Assembly: GCA_017652545.1 (NCBI GenBank)
Contig: JAGCAV010000054.1
Location: forward strand, 1 to 21,254
DNA length: 21,254 nt
DNA from: Lachnospiraceae bacterium
Lineage (GTDB): Bacteria > Bacillota_A > Clostridia > Lachnospirales > Lachnospiraceae
Direction: 5' to 3'
Shown here one piece after another: positions 1 through 7,232 of the stretch. Numbering within the stretch: the first letter of the stretch is position 1; the number at the start of each line of letters is the position of its first letter. Both the position numbers and the translations under genes were made by a program. The notes beneath the pieces were generated by a model, which was not told where the DNA came from, searched no databases, and saw only the letters and a program-made list of their open reading frames with translations.

Positions 1-432
1 ACCAGCAGGGTGATCTCATTCGACCCGCAGCGGCCTGACTCCTCCCAGCGCGAACTGTTCGGGATCGGAGCCAGGGACACACTGATCCGTCTGGAAAGGG
101 TACGCCTCATGGAGAGCATTCCCTTTGCGCACGAAATATCCTATTTCCCGCTGCATTACTTTCCGGGGATCAACAGGCATGCGGTCGAAACGGACGGCCT
201 GTACAATTCATTCCTGAAATACGGAGGCATCCGTCCCGACATTGCCGAGGAGACATTTGAGGCGACCCGGATCGGCGCTGTCAGCGCCGGTTACCTGCAG
301 GTTTCCCCTTCCGGCCCCGCCATGCACATTATCCGGATCGCGCGACACAACAGCCGGGTGGTCGAGCAGTGCAACACCATCGTGAGGGGCGACAGGATCC
401 GCTATCACATCGTTATGCCGAGGCCGTCATAA
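1..432 (+). CDS. GntR-family transcriptional regulator, C-terminal UTRA domain (5' partial)
   Basis: The reading frame is open from the first base of the window, so the true start and the expected N-terminal winged-helix DNA-binding domain lie outside to the left. The visible ~143 residues match the UTRA effector domain of the HutC/FarR branch of GntR regulators: a beta-rich stretch with an RLERVRLMESIPFA-type strand pair, an 'EISYFPLHYFPG' segment, a GLYNSFLKYGG helix and a C-terminal IVRGDRIRYHIVM strand. UTRA domains bind small molecules, often sugars or sugar phosphates, and control adjacent uptake or catabolic genes. The gene is convergent with the mutarotase/transport operon that ends at 641, so its target may be to the left rather than here. 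A GTG at base 10 is in frame but would leave no DNA-binding domain, so I do not take it as the start. Confidence 0.85.
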   Translation, partial: TSRVISFDPQRPDSSQRELFGIGARDTLIRLERVRLMESIPFAHEISYFPLHYFPGINRHAVETDGLYNSFLKYGGIRPDIAEETFEATRIGAVSAGYLQVSPSGPAMHIIRIARHNSRVVEQCNTIVRGDRIRYHIVMPRPS

Positions 433-481
433 GCAGCTGTATAAGCGGAAGGCATGGCTGTTATATAACGGTGGACACAGA

Positions 482-522
482 GCGGGAGTGACATTCGACG
501 CTCGAACGGCGCCCACTCCGGC
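482..522. terminator. Inverted repeat between convergent genes
   Basis: GGAGTG (485-490) can pair with CACTCC (514-519), and inside it TTCGA (494-498) pairs with TCGAA (502-506) around a three-base loop. The structure starts 50 bases after the GntR stop codon. No T-run follows on either strand, so intrinsic terminator function is uncertain. A 10-bp perfect palindrome, GTTATATAAC (460-469), lies just before it. Confidence 0.35.
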
Positions 523-540
523 GAGCTCACAGCTAACTAC

Positions 541-600
541 AACTAAGGGACTGGGGTATTCGCGCATAAATTAAACGCTCTTACCCCAGTCCCTAAGTTT
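541..600. terminator. Long inverted repeat, probable bidirectional transcription end
   Basis: Arms 541-558 and 582-599 are 18 bases long with a single mismatch (core AGGGACTGGGGTA / TACCCCAGTCCCT) around a 23-base AT-rich loop. It sits midway between the convergent GntR gene and the mutarotase operon, where a shared terminator is expected. Only a short T stretch follows, so a mobile-element end or a protein-binding site cannot be excluded. Two further small hairpins, CTGTGA/TCACAG (608-622) and CAGACAT/ATGTCTG (620-639), abut the mutarotase stop codon. Nothing coding was seen in 433-640. Confidence 0.5.
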
Positions 601-640
601 CCGTATGCTGTGAATCTCACAGACATCTTCTTATGTCTGC

Positions 641-967
641 TCAGTCGAGATGATAGATCTCCTCCATCCCTGCCCAGAACTCGCCCTCTTTTCTGTCTTC
701 AAGAGGCGTCATCAGCGGCTTGACGACATCCCACCATTTCTGGGTGGCCGGATCAGCCGCCATCTTGGCCATATCCGCCTCAAAGTCGTCGCCGTCATAC
801 TCATAGTACGCGAACATATACTCGCCGCGCTGGTAAATGCTGTAGTTTCTCAGGTGGCATTCCTTGATCATCTCATTGACGCCGGGCATCGGATTGGCAT
901 GCCACTTCTTGTACTCCTCCACGCATTCCGGTGCGATTTTGATCATTTCTCCGTGTCTGACTACCAT
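641..967 (-). CDS. rhaM: L-rhamnose mutarotase family protein
   Basis: At 108 residues this is the usual size of RhaM/RhaU (DUF718), a small ferredoxin-like-fold dimer that interconverts the alpha and beta anomers of L-rhamnose or related pyranoses after uptake. The family's active-site pattern is visible: Tyr19 and His23 in EEYKKWH, the NYSIY strand, and the paired Trp in QKWWDVV, with a typical C-terminal EEIYHLD. The start is supported by AAAGGAGGG five bases upstream of the ATG. It follows a UroD-family gene by only 12 bases and is the last gene of the minus-strand operon. The partner genes usually found with it (rhamnose isomerase, rhamnulokinase, rhamnulose-1-phosphate aldolase) are absent, so the substrate may be a rhamnose-like sugar other than rhamnose itself. 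The family call is firm; the sugar is inferred. Confidence 0.88.
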   Translation of the reverse strand: MVVRHGEMIKIAPECVEEYKKWHANPMPGVNEMIKECHLRNYSIYQRGEYMFAYYEYDGDDFEADMAKMAADPATQKWWDVVKPLMTPLEDRKEGEFWAGMEEIYHLD

Positions 968-979
968 TATATCCCTCCT

Positions 980-2026
980 TTAATACAGCTTCGTCGCCTC
1001 GTCGAACAGCGCCTTGATATTTGCCGGAGGCACATCTGTCTGGATCGCCTCATGAGACGGGGAAATGATCAGGCCTGTCGGGAAGTATTCCCGCAGCTCT
1101 TTGACCTTGGCCATGACCTGTTCCGGCGTCCCGTTGGGCAGCAGATCCTGTGTATCTACGCCGCCGCAGAAGGAAACCTGTCCATCGAATTTTGCCTTCA
1201 GGTTGTCAGGCTGCATGCCTGCCGCTTTCGCCTGAATCGGATGCACCGCATCCACGCCGGCTTCGATCAGGAGCGGAATCGCTTCCACGATAGAACCGCA
1301 GGAGTGATAAATAACCTTCGCGCCGTAGCTGTGAATAATATCGATCAGCCTCTTCGCGCCGGGGATGACAAACTCCCTGATCAGGTCCGGGCTGATCATC
1401 AGGCCGCGCTGGCTGCCCATATCATCGCCGATGAGAACGGCCTGAATTTTTCCCTTGGTGGCTTCCAGAAAGATCTTCAGGGCTTTCTCATAAAATGCAA
1501 CGATCCTGTCATCTACCGCATGAACCATCTCCGGCTCCGCGACCATGTTCATCAGACAGGTCTGCATGCCGAAGGCCGCGCAGACATCCTGGAAATGGCA
1601 GCACCAGGCCATGGCAATGACGGTCTTGTCTTCCGGCGCCTCATCCACAAGCCTTTTGCACTCAGCCGGATCAATGTAAAGCTCGGGATCCGGCCATGGG
1701 AAATTGACAGCCTCAATGTCGTCCACGTCCTCACAGTCCACAAAACAGCCGTCAGCTGTCAGGGTGCGATGCTCGGTGTCAACATTGGTTCCGTTCATAT
1801 ACCAGTCAAAAGCCGCGTAGATGGCGGAGCATGTCTCGGATTTATAGGGGATCTCCACGGCATAAAAGTCGTCGCCGCATGCGATCTTCAGTTCATTGAA
1901 GGTATCGACCCCGTAAAACTTACATAATCCGGGAATGGCAGAGGGAGTAGGCATGCCCAGCCAGCATGCCGGACGATCCACGGGTCTGCGCTCGATGGTT
2001 GCTAAAAAACGTTCTCTGCTGTTCAT
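980..2026 (-). CDS. Uroporphyrinogen decarboxylase (UroD/MtaA-superfamily) family protein, copy 1
   Basis: This 348-residue protein has the TIM-barrel pattern of the UroD/MtaA/CmuA superfamily. It opens with NSRERFLATIERRPVDRPA and carries the H-x-C pair His241/Cys243 in YHSCGS, a GGVDTQDLLPNGTPEQV loop, and DVPPANIKAL near the end. In MtaA/CmuA methyltransferases the H-x-C and a third cysteine bind zinc to activate a thiol. Here the third-ligand region reads SPSHEA with no cysteine, although His325 is available. It is too divergent to be a haem-pathway UroD, and no haem genes are nearby. It is about 55% identical over the first 100 residues, by hand count, to the protein at 10884-11921. It lies downstream of the binding-protein gene and 12 bases before the mutarotase, so a role in metabolising the imported compound is likely; the reaction is unknown. 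Confidence 0.85.
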   Translation of the reverse strand: MNSRERFLATIERRPVDRPACWLGMPTPSAIPGLCKFYGVDTFNELKIACGDDFYAVEIPYKSETCSAIYAAFDWYMNGTNVDTEHRTLTADGCFVDCEDVDDIEAVNFPWPDPELYIDPAECKRLVDEAPEDKTVIAMAWCCHFQDVCAAFGMQTCLMNMVAEPEMVHAVDDRIVAFYEKALKIFLEATKGKIQAVLIGDDMGSQRGLMISPDLIREFVIPGAKRLIDIIHSYGAKVIYHSCGSIVEAIPLLIEAGVDAVHPIQAKAAGMQPDNLKAKFDGQVSFCGGVDTQDLLPNGTPEQVMAKVKELREYFPTGLIISPSHEAIQTDVPPANIKALFDEATKLY

Positions 2027-2069
2027 ATTGTCCTGTTTATTTCCTTTCCTGGTTGACTTCAGATCTTAC

Positions 2070-2124
2070 TGCTGATTGTAAAACCCCGCAAGCCGCAGAA
2101 ATACGGATTGCGGGGGATCAGCAG
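2070..2124 (-). terminator. Terminator- or attenuator-like double hairpin between binding protein and UroD gene
   Basis: On the minus strand CCCCGCAA-TCCG pairs with CGGC-TTGCGGGG (2084-2115) and is followed by TTTT. A second outer pairing, CTGCTGAT/ATCAGCAG (2070-2077 with 2117-2124), encloses it. Just upstream in the transcript, CAGGACTGT/ACAGTCCTG (2127-2135 with 2169-2177) and CGGCT/AGCCG (2217-2229) form two more stems. Together these fill much of the 230-base gap after the binding-protein gene. That is a common place for partial terminators or stabilising stems that keep binding-protein mRNA more abundant than downstream genes. Confidence 0.5.
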
Positions 2125-2256
2125 ATCAGGACTGTCTGTCTGTTTCTGTCTTTACCACTGATGTCATAACAGTCCTGTGATCATTTTCTGATATACCGGA
2201 AGAACCGGAGGAAACCCGGCTCACAGCCGCCTCGCGTTCCCGATATTTTTAGATCC

Positions 2257-3432
2257 TTACCACTGGCAGGGCAGGAAGCTCTCTACGTTCTCAGCATTGA
2301 TCAGATCAGTCTGGATGTAGGAAACTCTCGGGATCTCTTCGCCGTTGAAGAACTGAGCGATCGTGCGTACGCACAGACCGGCGTCAGCCTGGCAGGACTG
2401 GTAGGAAGCCATGTACAGCTTGCCGGCCTGGATCAGCTCAGCACCCTGTTTGGAGATACCGGCTGCCACAACGATGATGTCATCACGGCCAGCTGCCTCG
2501 ATTGCCTCAGCGGTACCGATCGCCTGGTCGGAGTCATCAGCCAGAACGATTGCATTCAGCTCATCGCCATACTTCGTGATCCAGTCGGAAACAACCTGCT
2601 TGCAGGCAGCAGCCTCAAAGCCCGGAGACTGAATGTCAAGAGCCTTGATGTCCGGATACTTCTCAGCCAGCTCGGTCAGAGGACCGTACAGACGTGCATA
2701 GTAGGGAGATCCGCCAACGTTATGGGTGATGTAAGCCACGCCGCCTTTGCCTTCCATCTTCTCGCCAAGGGCAGCACCCAGATTTCTCATCTGATACCAG
2801 TCATTCGGGCCGGTGTAGGCAATGATGTAGTTCATGGCATCAGCTGCCGGTGTGGTGTTGGTGCAGAATGCGGGAATGCCGGCATCCGTGATGTTCTTGA
2901 ACTGCTGGCGTGCATGGTCAGCGGAAAGCGGGATAAGAGCGATCGCATCGGGGCCTTCGTTGATGGCCTGATCGATGTAGCCGTCCTGTACGGACTGATC
3001 CCAGTTCGGATCATAGACATCAACGGTCATGCCGACTGCTTCGCAGGCCTGCTCGAAAGCTTCCATGTAGCAGGTCGTCCAGGCATGGGCACCGTGTACG
3101 ATACACACAACATGTTTTCCGATGCAGCCGTCAGCCGGAGAAGCCGGGAACTCGGCATCCTCTGAGCTGTCCCAGTCAATGTACTCATAGTAATGCCATT
3201 TTGCAGCATTGGCATCGTCCAGCTCTTCCAGCTCTTCAACAGTTCCTTCCACTTCCGGAATTTCGAAGGTAATACCCTCTTCCATCATGTAGTGGTTGTC
3301 GGTCGTCATAACAGAACCGACTGCTTCCTCGAACTTCGCCTTGGAATCTTCCAGGTTGTCTGCCATTACCGGAACTGCAAGCAGTGCAGCCATTGCGCCG
3401 GCCAGAAGCATCATTGTTGTGTTTCTTCTCAT
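2257..3432 (-). CDS. Sugar ABC transporter substrate-binding protein (RbsB/Peripla_BP_4 type)
   Basis: This is the extracellular sugar-binding component of the RbsABC-type transporter encoded directly upstream. The mature core starts around residue 85 and has the expected pulse-type signature: KHVVCIVHGAHAWT, DQAINEGPDAIALIPLS, NITDAGIPAFCTNTTP, AIVLADDSDQAIGTAEAIEAAG and a C-terminal RVSYIQTDLINAENV. The start chosen is the ATG at 3432 with AGGAGG eight bases upstream; an in-frame TTG at 3438 is too close to that site. The signal peptide (roughly residues 1-24) ends in AVPVMA-DN, a type I cleavage site, with no lipobox cysteine, which is unusual for a Gram-positive binding protein. An acidic ~60-residue segment lies between the signal and the binding fold. 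It follows the second permease by 120 bases. Confidence 0.92.
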   Translation of the reverse strand: MRRNTTMMLLAGAMAALLAVPVMADNLEDSKAKFEEAVGSVMTTDNHYMMEEGITFEIPEVEGTVEELEELDDANAAKWHYYEYIDWDSSEDAEFPASPADGCIGKHVVCIVHGAHAWTTCYMEAFEQACEAVGMTVDVYDPNWDQSVQDGYIDQAINEGPDAIALIPLSADHARQQFKNITDAGIPAFCTNTTPAADAMNYIIAYTGPNDWYQMRNLGAALGEKMEGKGGVAYITHNVGGSPYYARLYGPLTELAEKYPDIKALDIQSPGFEAAACKQVVSDWITKYGDELNAIVLADDSDQAIGTAEAIEAAGRDDIIVVAAGISKQGAELIQAGKLYMASYQSCQADAGLCVRTIAQFFNGEEIPRVSYIQTDLINAENVESFLPCQW

Positions 3433-3552
3433 AGTCAATACCTCCTGTTTAAATAGTGTTTATATTATCTCATAAAAGCCTTCGCTTCACGCTGCCCCCA
3501 ATACATTGTGCAGATGCAGCTACAGCTTCTATTTCAAAGGTTTACAAGGCCA

Positions 3553-4566
3553 TCAGCCTTTTCCCATTTCCTTCAGATACTCGTTTCTCAGGTTGGGCCT
3601 GATTCCAAGCACCTTGTTCCGTCTGAAGGCCGCGATGGTCTCATAGGCGATACAGATGATCATAATGACGGAAATGACCAGCACCTGCATCTCGGTCTTC
3701 CTGAAAATACCCTTCAGGAAAGCCAGCGCAACCATGGTGATAAATGTGTTCAGCACGCTTCCCGAACCGCCCGAGGTGTCCGTACCGCCGATGATGGTCG
3801 CTGTCATGCCGATCATCAGAGGCGCGATTCCCTTATCACCCATACTGATGTTTGCCGCTCCGGAGAAAATGCCGTTCAGTGCGCCGCCGAGGGAGCACAG
3901 GACTGAGGAGATCAGGAAGGTCAGGATCGTGATCCTGTCGCTCTTGACACCGGCCAGCCAGGCTGTTTCTATGTTGCCTCCGATGATGTAGACATTGCGG
4001 CCCGTCCTGGTCCACTTTAAGAAGATCCACACGATCAGCACGGCAGTCAGGCAGATCAGGAAATAAGTGGAGAAGGGCAGGAATTTCACCAGCTTGTCAT
4101 TCAGGAATTCGTTTGCCGCCGTATCCCTTCCGATGCTCTGCTCATCCGGCGCGTACATGTACATGCAGCCGCGCAGGATGAACTGCATGCCCAGCGTGGC
4201 AATGAAAGCGGATATCTTCAGCTTGGTGACCAGCAGCCCGTTGATCAGGCCCACGATCAGGCCCATCATCACCGCGATCAGGATACAGACCAGCCAGGGC
4301 CATTTCTGCCGGCTGTGCGTCCCCAGGCAGATCAGTGCCGCAAAGGTGGAGCAGTACTGAACCGTCAGGTCCATGTTTCCCGCGATCATGCAGATGGTAA
4401 AACCGCACGCGATCCAGATGAACAGCGTATTGTTGCCGGTGACGGCCTTGATGTTGTAGGCTGTGTAGAATTTCGGGATGAACAGGCCGATCGCCATGAT
4501 GATGATCAGAAAGAGCCATGCACGGTTCGCATTCAGGAACGCGCCGTTTATCTTCCGTTTTTTCAT
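3553..4566 (-). CDS. Sugar ABC transporter permease (RbsC-like), second of a pair
   Basis: This 337-residue polytopic membrane protein belongs to the BPD_transp_2/RbsC family. It has a short basic N-terminus and about eight to ten hydrophobic segments. The family hallmarks are present: GNMDLTVQYC after the third segment, GLINGLLVTKLKISAFIATLG in the middle, and PLMIGMTATIIGGTDTSGGSGS near the C-terminus. It forms half of the membrane channel for sugar import with the permease encoded immediately upstream. AGGAG lies eight bases before the ATG, and only four bases separate it from the preceding stop codon, so translational coupling is likely. Pairs of non-identical RbsC proteins are typical of rhamnose (RhaPQ), autoinducer-2 (LsrCD) and galactofuranose (YtfT/YjfF) transporters. 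Confidence 0.92.
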   Translation of the reverse strand: MKKRKINGAFLNANRAWLFLIIIMAIGLFIPKFYTAYNIKAVTGNNTLFIWIACGFTICMIAGNMDLTVQYCSTFAALICLGTHSRQKWPWLVCILIAVMMGLIVGLINGLLVTKLKISAFIATLGMQFILRGCMYMYAPDEQSIGRDTAANEFLNDKLVKFLPFSTYFLICLTAVLIVWIFLKWTRTGRNVYIIGGNIETAWLAGVKSDRITILTFLISSVLCSLGGALNGIFSGAANISMGDKGIAPLMIGMTATIIGGTDTSGGSGSVLNTFITMVALAFLKGIFRKTEMQVLVISVIMIICIAYETIAAFRRNKVLGIRPNLRNEYLKEMGKG

Positions 4567-4570
4567 TTGC

Positions 4571-5620
4571 TCAGCTCCTCCCCAGTTTTCTCTCTGTATA
4601 TGTGTTGATAAACACGATCAGCAGGAACACCACGCCCTGAACCGTATACTTGGTATAGGTGCCGAGGCCGATCCAGGAAAGAATATTGTTCAGGATTCCG
4701 TATGCCAGAACGCCGCCAAAGGTTCCCAGCACGCTGCCCTTGCCGCCGGAAAGAAGCGTTCCGCCCAGCAGCACGCAGGTCAGGCAGGTAAAGTCATAGC
4801 CGGTTCCGTTCTCATAGGATGCTGTTTTTCGAAGCGCCGTATAGAAGATGCCGCCAACCGCCGCGAAGGTGGAACTGATCATGTAGGCCAGCATCGTGAT
4901 CTTCTGGGTGTTGATGCCGGAGAACCTGGCTGCTTCATAGTTGCTGCCCACCATCTTCAGCTTCTGGCCGAAGGATGTCCGCGCATGGATCACATAGGAG
5001 ATCAGGAACATGCACAGCATGACGATGGCCATCAGGGAGATGATCCCGCCAATGTAAGTTCTGGAGATCGAATAGAATGCCTGCGCGGAGCGCTGGGCAA
5101 AATCTGTCGGTTTTGCGACCGTATCCGCGTAGAGCTGTTTTCCGCCCCAGCCCACCCGGATAATACCGGAAAGGAGCAGGTTAAATCCCCAGGACCAGAT
5201 AATGGGATTGGCCCGCAGCTGGCCGATCATGAACCCGTTGATCACGCCGATCACCAGACCGGTCGCGATGCCGATCAGCAGGGCAACGGGAAACCCGAGA
5301 TTGATGCTCTGAACCGTCAGCATGCCGGCCATGGCCATCGTCAGGGGAATGGACATATCCGTCCAGTTTCCCGAATAAGTCACATAGAACAGTCCCGCAG
5401 CAACCATGCCGTACAGCGCCACTGCTTCCAGGATCGACTGGATATTGCTCTTGCTGAAGAACTGGCCGCCGTTCGCTGCCGCGATGATCATGCCGATGAT
5501 CAGCAGTGAGATTGTGATCACCCAGATGCCCATCCGGTTGAAGATCAGGATTCCTTTGCTGATCTCCGTCTTTCTTGTATCCGTTTTTGGGGAAAGGCCC
5601 GCTTTATTCTGTTCAGCCAT
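4571..5620 (-). CDS. Sugar ABC transporter permease (RbsC-like), first of a pair
   Basis: This 349-residue RbsC-type permease has a ~30-residue cytoplasmic N-terminus rich in Lys/Thr followed by multiple membrane helices. Family motifs include YSGNWTDMSIPLTMAMAGM, GVINGFMIGQLRANPIIWSWG and CVLLGGTLLSGGKGSVLGT. Its ATG overlaps the stop codon of the ATPase gene by eight bases (ATGGCTGA), with AGGAG nine bases upstream, showing tight coupling within the transporter operon. It is clearly distinct in sequence from the neighbouring permease, so the channel is probably a heterodimer. The substrate cannot be read from the permease itself. Confidence 0.92.
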   Translation of the reverse strand: MAEQNKAGLSPKTDTRKTEISKGILIFNRMGIWVITISLLIIGMIIAAANGGQFFSKSNIQSILEAVALYGMVAAGLFYVTYSGNWTDMSIPLTMAMAGMLTVQSINLGFPVALLIGIATGLVIGVINGFMIGQLRANPIIWSWGFNLLLSGIIRVGWGGKQLYADTVAKPTDFAQRSAQAFYSISRTYIGGIISLMAIVMLCMFLISYVIHARTSFGQKLKMVGSNYEAARFSGINTQKITMLAYMISSTFAAVGGIFYTALRKTASYENGTGYDFTCLTCVLLGGTLLSGGKGSVLGTFGGVLAYGILNNILSWIGLGTYTKYTVQGVVFLLIVFINTYTERKLGRS

Positions 5621-7130
5621 TGACGTACTCTCCTTTCCCGTTTGCCGCCATCAGGAGAGAATTCTCCGTGATGCCTTCCTTGGGGATCTCCCCGATGATG
5701 TGTCCCTGCCTCAGGATTACGGCGCGGTCTGCCAGACCGACGATCTCCGGAAGATCCGATGAGATCAGGATTGCCGCATGCCCGTCTTCCACGAAAGCCC
5801 GGATCGCGTTGTGGATGATCTGTTTTGCGTTGATATCCACACCTCTCGTCGGTTCATCCAGGATCAGGATATCCACATCGGCAGCCATCCATTTGGCCAT
5901 CAGCACCTTCTGCTGATTGCCGCCCGAGAAACTGTTGATCAGGCGGGACCTGTCAGCCGGATAAACGCTCATCTCATTGATCTTTTCGTCAACCAGGCCG
6001 TCATTCCAGCGGTTGGAATATAAAATGCCCTTTGCGTACCGGTCGACCACACAGGAGAGCACGTTGTCCGAGACCGTCTGGTTCAGCGCCAGTCCCAGGA
6101 TCTTCCGGTCCTCTGTCACATATCCGATGCCATCCTTGATCGCGTCACCGAATTTCCTGTAATTTACTTCCTTGCCATGGAGATAGATCTTTCCGCCGTG
6201 ATGCTCATCCACGCCGATCAGCGCTTTTGCGATCTCTGTACGGCCTGATCCGGCAAGACCTTCAATAGCCAGGACTTCACCCTTATGCAGTTCAAAATTC
6301 ACGTGATGGAAAAAGCCCCAGCGTGTAAAATCTTCGACCTTGAGCATCACCTCATCGGTCACCGCGTCGGTGGTTTCTCCATAGAATTTCTGAACCGGCT
6401 CACCGACCATCTGCTGGACCAGGTTCTCCTCATCCGTCTCGGAGACCATTCCGCTCCAGACCTTCCTTCCGTCCCGCATGACCGTGACCCTGTCAGCGAT
6501 CTGGAAGATCTCCTGCATGTGGTGCGAGATGTAAACGATTGCCAGTCCTTCCTCCCGGAGCTTCCGGATGATCGTGAACATGCGCTCTACTTCCTCGGTG
6601 GACAGGGATGAAGTGGGCTCGTCCATGACCAGGATACTCGGATGTGAATCAAGGACCTTCGCGATCTCGATCAGCTGGGCATCGCACTGGCTGATCTCGG
6701 AAACGGCGATCGTCGGGTCCAGGTTTCCGAGGCCGACCCTCTCAAGCGATTCCTTTGCCATCTGAATCGCCTTTTTCCTGTCTATGAAAAGTGCGTTTTT
6801 CTTCGGGAGCCTGCCAACCAGCAGATTCTCGTAGATCGAGATCTTCCTGGCAAGGGACAGCTCCTGGTAAACCATACCGATGCCTGCTTCCTTCGCCATG
6901 ATCGGCGTACGCAGTTCCTTCTTCTCACCATTGATCAGGATCTCGCCGGTATAGTCATTGAAAAGGCCTGCAAGGACCTTCATCAGCGTCGATTTCCCGG
7001 CGCCGTTTTCGCCCATCAGGGCATGCACTTCGCCTTTCCTGACCTGAAAGTCCACGCGGTCCACAGCCAGCGTTCCCGGAAACTGCTTGCTCACCTGCCG
7101 CATATCCAGTGCAAGTCCGGTTTCTGCCAT
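5613..7130 (-). CDS. Sugar ABC transporter ATP-binding protein (RbsA/MglA type, two NBDs)
   Basis: At 505 residues this is the normal size for a fused double-nucleotide-binding ATPase of the CUT2/RbsA class, which powers import through the two permeases encoded downstream. NBD1 has Walker A GENGAGKST and Walker B ILVMDEPTSSL. Its signature region reads ISQCDAQLIEIAKVL, so the LSGGQ glycines are lost, as is common for the first half of this class. NBD2 has a degenerate Walker A GLAGSGRTE, a good signature FSGGNQQKVLMAKWM and Walker B ILILDEPTRGVD. The start is supported by AGGAGGAGAGAAG before the ATG. It is first of the four transporter genes and lies 102 bases after the SurA-like gene, which may share its transcript. 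Confidence 0.94.
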   Translation of the reverse strand: MAETGLALDMRQVSKQFPGTLAVDRVDFQVRKGEVHALMGENGAGKSTLMKVLAGLFNDYTGEILINGEKKELRTPIMAKEAGIGMVYQELSLARKISIYENLLVGRLPKKNALFIDRKKAIQMAKESLERVGLGNLDPTIAVSEISQCDAQLIEIAKVLDSHPSILVMDEPTSSLSTEEVERMFTIIRKLREEGLAIVYISHHMQEIFQIADRVTVMRDGRKVWSGMVSETDEENLVQQMVGEPVQKFYGETTDAVTDEVMLKVEDFTRWGFFHHVNFELHKGEVLAIEGLAGSGRTEIAKALIGVDEHHGGKIYLHGKEVNYRKFGDAIKDGIGYVTEDRKILGLALNQTVSDNVLSCVVDRYAKGILYSNRWNDGLVDEKINEMSVYPADRSRLINSFSGGNQQKVLMAKWMAADVDILILDEPTRGVDINAKQIIHNAIRAFVEDGHAAILISSDLPEIVGLADRAVILRQGHIIGEIPKEGITENSLLMAANGKGEYVNG

Positions 7131-7232
7131 CTTCTCTCCTCCTGCTTCTTATCCTCTTCCGCAAATATATAACATGCCGCAGCCGCCGGTGTTCATAAGA
7201 AACACTTCGTTTCACGGCATCTTGATCAATAT

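Noticed and set aside
650..1927. 425-codon plus-strand frame opposite the mutarotase and UroD copy 1
   Set aside because: It spans two real genes and their intergenic gap on the other strand and has no recognisable protein features.
980..2026. Haem-pathway uroporphyrinogen decarboxylase (hemE)
   Set aside because: There are several divergent paralogues in a sugar operon, with HSCG-type motifs of the MtaA-like branch and no other haem genes.
2027..2256. Cobalamin riboswitch before a UroD/MtaA-like gene
   Set aside because: I could not find the conserved B12-box or the expected leader size; only simple hairpins are visible.
5613..7130. Loss of LSGGQ in NBD1 of the sugar ATPase as a defect
   Set aside because: Degenerate signatures in one half are common in RbsA/MglA-type double ATPases.
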